Assembly (NCBI GenBank): GCA_030632175.1
Contig: DAOVVG010000089.1
Location: 1-8,542 of the forward strand
Source: Gammaproteobacteria bacterium
GTDB taxonomy: Bacteria > Pseudomonadota > Gammaproteobacteria > UBA9214
Reading direction: 5' to 3'
DNA length: 8,542 nt
Shown here piece after piece: positions 1-5,239 of this stretch (its first letter is position 1; every line of letters starts with the position of its first letter). Both the position numbers and the translations under genes were made by a program. A model generated the notes under the pieces. That model saw only the letters and a program-made list of their open reading frames with translations. It did no database searches and was not told the origin of the DNA.

Positions 1-621
1 AATATTAAGAAGTAACTTTTCTGATTTATTATGCTCTCTTTGAAATGCATTGACGTAATACATCATTGAGGCAAAAATGATCATGGAGGGGCCAATGAGA
101 TTCATACCAAAGAATGTCATGGATGTCATATTTGATAAAGGAGGCGCCCACTGGGAAACATAGTCATCAAAATACAGGGAGATGAATAGAAGTATTAAAT
201 AAGCAATGAACCATCCAGTGGCTTTTTTGATATTTTGAAACATCAGAGAACTAAATGGAGCTAAAAGGGACCACAGCATCAAAACTCCAGAAGCGGCAAA
301 TCCTCCCAAACTCCATTGCATCGCAATCGGGTTCCAAAATATCATAAAGAAAAAAACATAAAGAAGGGGAGAAAAACGTTTCGTTATGAGAAAAATAAAG
401 AGAGCCATCCCAACAATAACGGTAAATCCAAAAGTAATGTAGGTCGTTGTGGTAGCCCCCAATAGAGCATAATAAATCGCACCCCAAATAATACTTGCAA
501 GGGTACATAATCCTGTTATCACGACTAAAGTTACTTTCTCTCGTCGTATTTCATAAGAATCAGAATCTAAAGTACAGAGTTTCTCTAGCTGTTTCCAAAG
601 GTTGCTAAAAACAAGTCTCAT
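1..621 (-). CDS. Membrane-anchored protein, probable class III adenylate/guanylate cyclase, N-terminal part (runs off window)
   Basis: The minus strand is open for 207 codons from the ATG at 619-621 to the window edge without a stop. A Shine-Dalgarno GGAG (629-632) lies 7 nt before the ATG and supports this start. The translation shows a charged cytoplasmic N-terminus (1-29) and about six hydrophobic segments near residues 30-52, 61-80, 86-101, 108-128, 136-152 and 168-190. It then ends in a polar helix with SEKLLLNI (200-207). In class III nucleotidyl cyclases that linker normally runs on into LPxxIAxRL and the catalytic domain. The cyclase assignment is therefore inference from the membrane region plus linker; the catalytic domain lies outside the window. 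A sensor with another output domain is the main alternative. The gene is clearly more AT-rich than the rest of the window, which suggests acquisition from elsewhere. Confidence 0.68.
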   Translation of the reverse strand, partial: MRLVFSNLWKQLEKLCTLDSDSYEIRREKVTLVVITGLCTLASIIWGAIYYALLGATTTTYITFGFTVIVGMALFIFLITKRFSPLLYVFFFMIFWNPIAMQWSLGGFAASGVLMLWSLLAPFSSLMFQNIKKATGWFIAYLILLFISLYFDDYVSQWAPPLSNMTSMTFFGMNLIGPSMIIFASMMYYVNAFQREHNKSEKLLLNI

Positions 622-628
622 CTGTTTA

Positions 629-632
629 CTCC
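629..632 (-). promoter_or_regulatory. Ribosome binding site of the membrane cyclase-like gene
   Basis: GGAG on the minus strand, 7 nt before the ATG at 621. It fixes the start of an otherwise edge-truncated gene. Confidence 0.6.
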
Positions 633-662
633 AAGGCTGAGGCTATGCAGATTGAAGACAGT

Positions 663-843
663 TTGGGTCGGTCCTTGCCATTAATTGAAGTGTAGATTAC
701 TGCTAGCCTAAGGCTACTGAATATCCGGAAAGGATCGATGATAGCCGATGACTGCGCTGAACAGGGAAGGTCTTAAAACAGTACGTTCCAGTCATCCAGG
801 CTGAAATGCTGTACGTCTGGGTTGGGTCGGTTCCTGTCGTTAA
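663..843 (+). repeat. Pair of imperfect direct repeats (663-682 and 824-843)
   Basis: Both copies begin with the identical 10-mer TTGGGTCGGT and continue with a related sequence (C/T, C, T/C, TG, C/T, C, A/G, TTAA). They are about 160 bases apart in the same orientation. No gene is associated. They may be remnants of a dispersed noncoding repeat. Confidence 0.4.
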
Positions 844-903
844 GTCATTGATTATATAAGCAGCGACTAAACGTCGCCTTTGGGTTGCGGAAGCAGACAT
901 ACA

Positions 904-927
904 CTGATCACCCTATGGGGTGGTCAG
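904..927. repeat. Inverted repeat / hairpin
   Basis: CTGATCACCC, loop TATG, GGGTGGTCAG: ten pairs with one G-T wobble. It is followed by only a short T-rich stretch (TCTCATTTT), so it is at best a weak terminator on the plus strand. An operator is also possible, but no adjacent gene demands one. Confidence 0.4.
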
Positions 928-1118
928 TCTCATTTTATGGATAAGCAATTGTGGGGTCTATGCAGAACCTGGAATTAGAGGCTGATCCTATGATCTATCA
1001 TTTGATTTGGCGAAGCGGGAGGGATGATTCTGGCCTGCGACCTCACTCCTTCGGGGCCGCTCTCCTGCGGACGACGTTCTGCGCGATTGCCAGTCGCTTG
1101 TCGAACCGCTTTATATAA

Positions 1119-1135
1119 TTCGAGGGTTCGAAACC
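1119..1135 (+). repeat. Inverted copy of the tRNA-Ser T-arm sequence
   Basis: TTCGAGGGTTCGAA (1119-1132) is identical to the T-arm of the adjacent tRNA-Ser but lies on the opposite strand; the tRNA copy is at 1199-1212. The next bases (ACCC) also resemble a T-stem. It may be the 3' remnant of another tRNA gene or an attachment-type scar. Confidence 0.4.
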
Positions 1136-1150
1136 CACATCAGATCAAAG

Positions 1151-1174
1151 AAAAGGCCCCGGATGGGGCCTTTT
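1151..1174 (-). terminator. Rho-independent terminator of the tRNA-Ser gene
   Basis: Perfect 10-nt arms AAAAGGCCCC / GGGGCCTTTT around a 4-nt loop. On the minus strand the stem is followed by TTTTCTTT and lies just 7 nt after the tRNA CCA end. The flanking A and T runs mean it could also stop plus-strand transcription. Confidence 0.85.
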
Positions 1175-1181
1175 CCTTGAT

Positions 1182-1269
1182 TGGCGGAGAGGGAGGGATT
1201 CGAACCCTCGAAACGTTGCCGTTTACACACTTTCCAGGCGTGCGCCTTCGACCACTCGGCCACCTCTCC
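1182..1269 (-). tRNA. tRNA-Ser (anticodon GGA)
   Basis: The minus strand folds as a class II tRNA. The acceptor GGAGAGG (complement of 1263-1269) pairs with CCTCTCC, followed by discriminator G and an encoded CCA (complement of 1182-1184). The anticodon loop CTGGAAA carries GGA (complement of 1233-1235), which reads UCC and UCU. The long variable arm AAACG-GCAA-CGTTT and the T-arm GAGGG-TTCGAAT-CCCTC are typical of serine tRNAs. The sequence closely resembles the E. coli tRNA-Ser(GGA). The gene is 88 nt including CCA and appears to be a single-gene transcription unit. Its 3' end faces the AT-rich left part of the window. Confidence 0.97.
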
Positions 1270-1306
1270 GGTATTCTTCTCCGGCTTCGAGCCAGCCGGA
1301 CGCGAA

Positions 1307-1335
1307 AGGTTAAACCAGTCGCCCCTGTTGTTCAA
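1307..1335 (-). promoter_or_regulatory. Sigma-70 promoter of tRNA-Ser
   Basis: On the minus strand, -35 TTGAAC (complement of 1330-1335) and -10 TAACCT (complement of 1307-1312) are exactly 17 nt apart. A GC-rich discriminator follows, which is usual for stable-RNA promoters under stringent control. Predicted transcription starts near 1300, about 30 nt before the mature tRNA 5' end. Confidence 0.6.
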
Positions 1336-1417
1336 ATGAATATCCGGAAAAATAGCCAATTAACCCTTCATTGGCACGGATCGATCTATCTCACAGGCAT
1401 ACTGCAAGGAATAAGGC

Positions 1418-1435
1418 ATCAATCGCAATATTGAT
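1418..1435 (-). terminator. Weak hairpin after the sulfotransferase gene
   Basis: ATCAAT / ATTGAT arms around a 6-nt loop, 10 bases past the stop codon of the minus-strand gene. A short extension (GGCA...TGCC) is possible with bulges. There is no good T-tract, so termination here is uncertain. Confidence 0.25.
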
Positions 1436-1445
1436 CAACGTGCCA

Positions 1446-2279
1446 TCAGGTTACACCTGTCCTGTCGTCCCGATAACGATCCATAACCCGCTGACGGAGC
1501 AACGGCTCATAGAAAGCTATCGCCTCCCAGACACCCTGCTCTGTGCTTTCAAGATCCATGGCAGACTCCTGCTTCACCGGGGTCATATTAAAGTTTGTTT
1601 GCGACACTTCATGGTGGCGGCGAAGCAGTTCATCCCGGTCGTTGATTTCAAGCGAAAACGTGTTGGCCATCTCGATAAAACGGTCTGGACTGTGTAATTC
1701 GTTTGCCGTGTAATCACAGACCTTGCTGCCCAGTTGCCGCATATAGTCGCCATAGCGCTGCTGACGACGTTCAACCTCCAGTGCATACCAGAAACACAGT
1801 TGATAATCCGTCAATCCCTCCCATAATGGCAATGGCAAGGTGTTGGGGTCAGACGGACACAGCAGGTAATCGGTACCGGTAGAGGTTCGCCCGGGTATGG
1901 TATTTCTTTCAAGCAGGCTCAAGGCGATGCTTCTTGGATTGCGTCGCAACAACATCAGGTCAGGATAAATTCCGAGGCTTATCATCGGTTCCAGAAAACC
2001 CTTGCAGAACAGGTGACTGGTCTCGGCGTAAGTGTTCGACCTGCACGCGGCAATAACAGGGAATTTGAAGCGGGTCAGGAAAGTGATTGCTTCTGCGGGC
2101 TGCGTCTGCACCCGCCTCATCACGTGAACATAACTGGGTTCATCTTCATGCACACTGTCGATACCGGGAAAAAGCCTGAACAGGTTATGCAGAAAGGCAG
2201 TGCCGGTACGCCCGGCCGTGACCGTGAGAATAAGCTGTTTTTTCCTGATCTGCTCAATGAGCGCTTGCTGTGTACCCAT
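1446..2279 (-). CDS. Sulfotransferase family protein
   Basis: This 277-residue protein looks like a cytoplasmic PAPS-dependent sulfotransferase, transferring sulfate from PAPS to a hydroxyl or amino group. The P-loop-like 5'-phosphosulfate-binding segment LTVTAGRTGTAFLHNLFR (residues 18-35) follows the first beta strand. A 3'-phosphate-binding segment LLRRNPRSIALSL (110-122) carries the usual Arg and Ser. The middle holds a Trp/Tyr-rich region (152-166) that could line the acceptor pocket. There is no signal peptide or membrane segment. The ATG at 2277-2279 has no clear ribosome binding site, but the strand-loop motif starts 17 residues later, so little can be missing. It diverges from a methyltransferase gene across 168 bases, which suggests joint modification of a glycan, lipid or metabolite. 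The acceptor cannot be told from sequence. Confidence 0.8.
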   Translation of the reverse strand: MGTQQALIEQIRKKQLILTVTAGRTGTAFLHNLFRLFPGIDSVHEDEPSYVHVMRRVQTQPAEAITFLTRFKFPVIAACRSNTYAETSHLFCKGFLEPMISLGIYPDLMLLRRNPRSIALSLLERNTIPGRTSTGTDYLLCPSDPNTLPLPLWEGLTDYQLCFWYALEVERRQQRYGDYMRQLGSKVCDYTANELHSPDRFIEMANTFSLEINDRDELLRRHHEVSQTNFNMTPVKQESAMDLESTEQGVWEAIAFYEPLLRQRVMDRYRDDRTGVT

Positions 2280-2319
2280 TGTCAGAAGATATAATCAGGT
2301 TAGCATGTGCCGAAAGGAA

Positions 2320-2332
2320 GCGAAGCATTCGC
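2320..2332. repeat. Small hairpin in the divergent spacer
   Basis: GCGAA, loop GCA, TTCGC lies between the divergent sulfotransferase and methyltransferase genes. It could be an operator or chance; no clear promoter pair could be placed in this spacer. Confidence 0.25.
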
Positions 2333-2447
2333 CGTCAATGCTGCCAGTTTACCCGGCACGGAATTTTTGTAAACAGGAGCCCGCACCCCTTCATTCTGCA
2401 GGATTAACAAAATTTGCGATACTGACAAAGCCTGATCGTCGCGAATC

Positions 2448-3191
2448 ATGCAGGTCACCTGCCTGGATACCGAACATTTAAACATGGAAAATATGCTTGA
2501 AGAAATCGCGCTCCTGCTTCAGGAGCAGGAAGAAAGGACCGCAGACAGGCAACGGACCCTGACCGAGAATCTCTACCAGCAACTGGAAGCGCTGGCCTCG
2601 ATCACATCATTACTGCCGCTGCGCATGCCGTTACCGCCGATGCGCGGCTGGGCGATATCTCCTGATTTTGGCATTATATTGATTAACGAAATCCTGAAGC
2701 ACAAACCACGTCTTGTACTGGAACTCGGCAGCGGCGTATCCACGCTGTTAGCGGCCTACTGCCTCGAGAAGACAGGCAGCGGAAAACTTGTCTCGTTTGA
2801 TCACGACCTGAACTACAGTGAACAGACGCGTGAAAGAATTACAGATCACGGGCTGGACCGTATCGCAGAAATAATTCATGCGCCCCTCACGAAGGTGACC
2901 CTGGACCAGGGAGAATGGGACTGGTACGAAACTGCCAGAATGGATCAGAATTTAAAAATTGACCTGCTTGTTATAGACGGCCCTCCGGGGCAGATTCAGA
3001 AGATATCACGCTACCCCGCCCTGCCGGTGCTGCATAAGTACCTGGCAGATGAGGTTGTCATTCTGCTGGATGATGCCGCGCGCGTTGACGAAAAGACAAC
3101 CCTGGACATGTGGATACAGGAGTTCCCGGAATTCGAACACGAATACAGGTCAGCAGAAAAAGGCGCATCAATACTGCGACGCAAGCGGTAA
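2448..3191 (+). CDS. Class I SAM-dependent methyltransferase
   Basis: This 247-residue protein has the Rossmann-type methyltransferase core. The SAM-binding motif I is LVLELGSGVSTLL (residues 89-101). The strand ending in an acidic residue is SFDHD (116-120), which would hold the ribose hydroxyls. DLLVIDGPPG (172-181) and VVILLDDAARVDE (203-215) follow, a pattern seen in the Methyltransf_24 group. Residues 14-50 are a charged, likely coiled-coil helix that may mediate dimerisation. The start is uncertain: ATGs at 2448, 2484 and 2493 are in frame and none has a strong ribosome binding site. The first is kept because it gives the longest frame, but the later ones would not touch the fold. Its divergent neighbour is a sulfotransferase, so both may decorate one product. 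The substrate is unknown. Confidence 0.8.
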   Translation: MQVTCLDTEHLNMENMLEEIALLLQEQEERTADRQRTLTENLYQQLEALASITSLLPLRMPLPPMRGWAISPDFGIILINEILKHKPRLVLELGSGVSTLLAAYCLEKTGSGKLVSFDHDLNYSEQTRERITDHGLDRIAEIIHAPLTKVTLDQGEWDWYETARMDQNLKIDLLVIDGPPGQIQKISRYPALPVLHKYLADEVVILLDDAARVDEKTTLDMWIQEFPEFEHEYRSAEKGASILRRKR

Positions 3192-3259
3192 AGTGAGTGT
3201 TGCCCGGGTGCCAGGGTCGCACGCTTTTGCAGTACCCGGCTGGAACCCAGGGCTCTCAT

Positions 3260-3311
3260 CCACTATATAAATAAAAGAGTCCCGGAAGGGGCTTTTTTAT
3301 TTATATAGTGG
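3260..3311. terminator. Bidirectional terminator between convergent genes
   Basis: Two 24-nt arms (3260-3283 and 3288-3311) enclose a GGAA loop and pair along their whole length with two G-T wobbles. The GC-rich tip is flanked by A-rich and T-rich stretches on either side, giving a T-run after the core stem on both strands. It separates the methyltransferase gene (plus) from the sigma-54 activator gene (minus), which end on either side of it. Confidence 0.9.
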
Positions 3312-3320
3312 AGAAGATGA

Positions 3321-4652
3321 CTAACCCCGGTCCGGCAACAGCTGGTACTTGTTTAGTTTGCGGTACAGGGTGCGCTCGCTAATCCCGAGTTCCTCAGCGA
3401 CCTTGCGCCGGTGGCCGTCGAACTTGTTCAGCAGTTCGGCAATCTGTTCCGCTTCCAGCTCTTTCAGTGAACCGGTTTTTGGTGTGCTGGCTACGCGCGC
3501 TCTATCCGGGTGGTCATCGAACTTGATATGTTCAGCCTTGATATGACCATCAGTCGACAAGCTGACCGCGCACTGCAGAATGTTGCGTAATTCCCGTATA
3601 TTTCCCGGATAATCATATCTTTCGAGCATAGCACGCGCATCCTGACCGATATGGCAGCGGTATGCCGCGGGATCATGCATGCGCAACAAGAGTGCATCTG
3701 ACAATGCGGAGATATCCTCGATGCGTTCACGTAATGGCGGAATGATATGGGTGATACCGGCCAGGCGGTAATACAGGTCGGAGCGGAAAGTGTCGGCCTT
3801 GATCATGGAGGGCAGGTCGTGCTGTGTTGAGGCAATGATACGGACATTTGATTCAAGTATTTCCCGGCCGCCGACGCGCCTGTATTTACCGGTTTCAATG
3901 GCATTCAGCAGGCGTCCCTGTAATGGCAGGGGCATGTCACTTACCTCGTCCAGGAACAATGTGCCTGCATCCGCCTCGTCAAGCAGTCCCCTGCGACGCC
4001 CGACGCAGCCGGCAAATGCCCCCCGCTCATGGCCGAATAATTCACTTTCAAACACCGTCTCGCTGATGGCGGTGCAATCGACGGTAACAAAGGCCCGGCC
4101 ATTTCTGTTGGAGCGATTGTGAATATATCTGGCTGCAAGGCTCTTGCCGACACCGCTCTCGCCAACCAGCAACGTATTGGCATCGGATTCTGCTGCCCGT
4201 GTGAGGCCCTCGATGCAGTCCCTGAAGGCAGCAGATTTGCCGATCAGTTTCTGTTCCTCGCAGTCCAGTTCCGATGCCTTTGCGAGGCGGATGACTTCCT
4301 CTCCGAGGTAGCGTTTACCATCAGCACCGGTGATTGGGTGCCCCTTGATGCGCACATGTTCAGGTTGGTTATGCTGATCGAAGTGAATGTGCAGGACCTC
4401 GAAGCGCTCGTTGGTTTCCAGTACCGTGGCCAGCGGACAGTCTTCATTGTTCATGAAGCAAGGGGAGTCAAAGTGGTGGGAAACCATGTGGCACTTTTTG
4501 CCGACGATCTCACCGTCTTTCTTATCATAGGTATTGTTGTAGGCCTTGTTGGCCGCAACGATGGTGTAGTCCTCATCTACCACCACAAACGGGTTGGGGT
4601 GCGAATCGATAATGGACTGCAGCTGTGGATCGGGTTTTTTCGTTGTCGTCAT
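3321..4652 (-). CDS. PAS-domain sigma-54-dependent transcriptional activator (NtrC/Fis type)
   Basis: A 443-residue one-component regulator. A PAS sensor (about 10-125) carries C54-H55, H59-H60, C65 and C72, a possible metal, heme or Fe-S site. The AAA+ domain (about 135-365) has Walker A GESGVGKS (164-171), Walker B TLFLDE (231-236), a sensor I region IIASTQHDL (272-280), the arginine-finger stretch FRSDLYYRL (289-297) and sensor II YPGNIRELRN (348-357). A Fis-type helix-turn-helix ends the protein (GHRRKVAEELGISERTLYRK, 413-432). The sigma-54-contacting loop reads GAFAGC (211-216) instead of GAFTGA, which is unusual and could weaken activation. The ATG has a strong AAGGAG (4660-4665). No receiver domain is present, so sensing is probably direct through PAS. 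It diverges from the sigma-54-promoted secreted protein gene, its likely target. Confidence 0.9.
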   Translation of the reverse strand: MTTTKKPDPQLQSIIDSHPNPFVVVDEDYTIVAANKAYNNTYDKKDGEIVGKKCHMVSHHFDSPCFMNNEDCPLATVLETNERFEVLHIHFDQHNQPEHVRIKGHPITGADGKRYLGEEVIRLAKASELDCEEQKLIGKSAAFRDCIEGLTRAAESDANTLLVGESGVGKSLAARYIHNRSNRNGRAFVTVDCTAISETVFESELFGHERGAFAGCVGRRRGLLDEADAGTLFLDEVSDMPLPLQGRLLNAIETGKYRRVGGREILESNVRIIASTQHDLPSMIKADTFRSDLYYRLAGITHIIPPLRERIEDISALSDALLLRMHDPAAYRCHIGQDARAMLERYDYPGNIRELRNILQCAVSLSTDGHIKAEHIKFDDHPDRARVASTPKTGSLKELEAEQIAELLNKFDGHRRKVAEELGISERTLYRKLNKYQLLPDRG

Positions 4653-4718
4653 GGCCGAACTCCTTTTACAGGGGATTTTTGCCGGGCACCGCTGTGCATA
4701 AAGCCGCTAAGTGACAAG

Positions 4719-4748
4719 ATATTAAGGCATGTCATGACAAATTGACAG
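4719..4748 (-). promoter_or_regulatory. Sigma-70-like promoter of the activator gene
   Basis: On the minus strand, -35 CTGTCA (complement of 4743-4748) and -10 TAATAT (complement of 4719-4724) are 18 nt apart, about 70 bases before the activator start codon. The TGACA-type half-sites lie inside and around it, so binding there would be expected to repress the activator's own gene. Confidence 0.5.
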
Positions 4749-4758
4749 TTATGACATG
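4728..4758. promoter_or_regulatory. Cluster of TGACA/TGTCA half-sites, candidate upstream activating sequence
   Basis: CATGTCAT (4728-4735) and ATGACATG (4751-4758) form a perfect 8-nt inverted repeat 15 nt apart. Inside it is a perfect 10-bp palindrome TGTCATGACA (4730-4739), plus direct TGACA at 4743-4747. That makes four half-sites in 27 bases. The cluster lies about 295 bases upstream of the sigma-54 promoter at 5052-5068, a workable enhancer distance, and on top of the activator's own promoter. Binding by the neighbouring activator is inference. Confidence 0.55.
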
Positions 4759-4934
4759 AAATCTGTCGATCTGACTTACAAGGGTATTCCGCCGGTAAGC
4801 CAGTGGAATCCAGTGAATAAATAAAAATCAGGGGTATTGCTATGTCTTGGATGAGGGTTCGACACAGAGCTTGGCCATAATTGATTCTAGTATAGGGTAT
4901 TTTATAACTTGCTGTTTTTCTTATTATATTTATT

Positions 4935-4947
4935 TATCAGGCATTAG
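4935..4947 (+). promoter_or_regulatory. Weak candidate IHF site
   Basis: TATCAGGCATTAG matches the IHF core WATCARNNNNTTR with one mismatch and is preceded by an AT-rich tract (about 4890-4935). It lies between the half-site cluster and the sigma-54 promoter, where a DNA bend would help looping. One-mismatch IHF sites are common by chance. Confidence 0.3.
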
Positions 4948-4994
4948 GACGTCAGAGGGCCTGTCCGGGTTTCCTTACACTTTTGAGCAATTTC

Positions 4995-5011
4995 CCGAGT
5001 GTATTACTCGG
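4995..5011. repeat. Inverted repeat upstream of the sigma-54 promoter
   Basis: CCGAGT, 5-nt spacer GTATT, ACTCGG: perfect 6-nt arms, about 40 bases before the -24 element. It could be an operator for a second regulator or a small hairpin. Confidence 0.35.
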
Positions 5012-5051
5012 TTATTCGCTAGCCAACTGATCTGCATGACTTCTTTAAAAA

Positions 5052-5068
5052 TTGGCAAGGATGTTGCT
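5052..5068 (+). promoter_or_regulatory. Sigma-54 (-24/-12) promoter
   Basis: TTGGCAAGGATGTTGCT matches YTGGCACG-N4-TTGCW at every defined position but one (A for C at 5058). The invariant GG (5054-5055) and GC (5066-5067) are exactly 10 nt apart. Transcription would begin near 5079 and run towards the secreted protein gene, leaving a leader of about 160 nt. The divergent neighbour encodes a sigma-54 activator, which supports the call. Confidence 0.8.
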
Positions 5069-5139
5069 ACCTAACGAGCATCTGAGGCCACGGTGTCAGA
5101 TAGAAGTTCCACGCTGGTATATGTCGAAATGTGGTGCGA

Positions 5140-5163
5140 CTGACAGGGCGGCAACACTGTCAG
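5140..5163. repeat. Inverted repeat in the leader of the secreted protein gene
   Basis: CTGACAG (5140-5146) and CTGTCAG (5157-5163) are perfect arms around 10 nt. In RNA this would form a hairpin in the 5' leader. In DNA it contains the TGACA/TGTCA half-sites seen at 4728-4758, but arranged in the opposite order. Confidence 0.4.
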
Positions 5164-5239
5164 CGTCTGCGAAACCGGTGCCGGCGTGATTTCGGAAACA
5201 TAAACCAGATGTTAATTAACTATATTTTGGGAGTTCTAA

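Larger units (their letters stand above)
622..1144. other. Long intergenic stretch without a convincing gene
   Basis: No convincing gene is seen between the membrane protein and the tRNA terminator. The short open frames here have no ribosome binding site and no recognisable family. The stretch holds two imperfect copies of a TTGGGTCGGT-led segment (663-682 and 824-843), a perfect inverted repeat TAGCCT-A-AGGCTA (704-716), a 10-bp stem hairpin (904-927), and a GC-rich segment (about 1010-1110) rich in small palindromes. It looks like degenerate repeat or island-border DNA. Confidence 0.5.

Noticed and set aside
251..508. Open frame of 85 codons on the minus strand
   Set aside because: It is a shifted frame inside the longer 207-codon membrane protein frame, which has a ribosome binding site and clear membrane segments.
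703..900. Open frame of 65 codons on the minus strand
   Set aside because: No ribosome binding site, no recognisable family, and it covers a repeat segment.
718..1350. 14-bp direct repeat TGAATATCCGGAAA (718-731 and 1337-1350) flanking the tRNA
   Set aside because: A repeat of this length is not rare by chance in a window this size and it does not coincide with the tRNA end.
1111..1359. Open frame of 82 codons on the minus strand
   Set aside because: It translates the tRNA-Ser gene itself and its leader, so it is not a protein gene.
1024..1434. Open frame of 136 codons on the plus strand
   Set aside because: It reads straight through the antisense of the tRNA-Ser gene and its terminator; such translations are a well-known annotation artefact.
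2290..2295. Perfect TATAAT on the plus strand before the methyltransferase gene
   Set aside because: No acceptable -35 at 16-18 nt; the nearest candidate is 19 nt away and weak, so it is left out of the features.
4683..4698. Second sigma-54-like match (GGGCACC...TGCA) near the activator gene
   Set aside because: The GG to GC spacing is 9 instead of 10 and it points away from the activator gene.
4847..5074. Open frame of 75 codons on the plus strand
   Set aside because: It lies in the regulatory spacer, runs across the sigma-54 promoter, and has no ribosome binding site or family resemblance.
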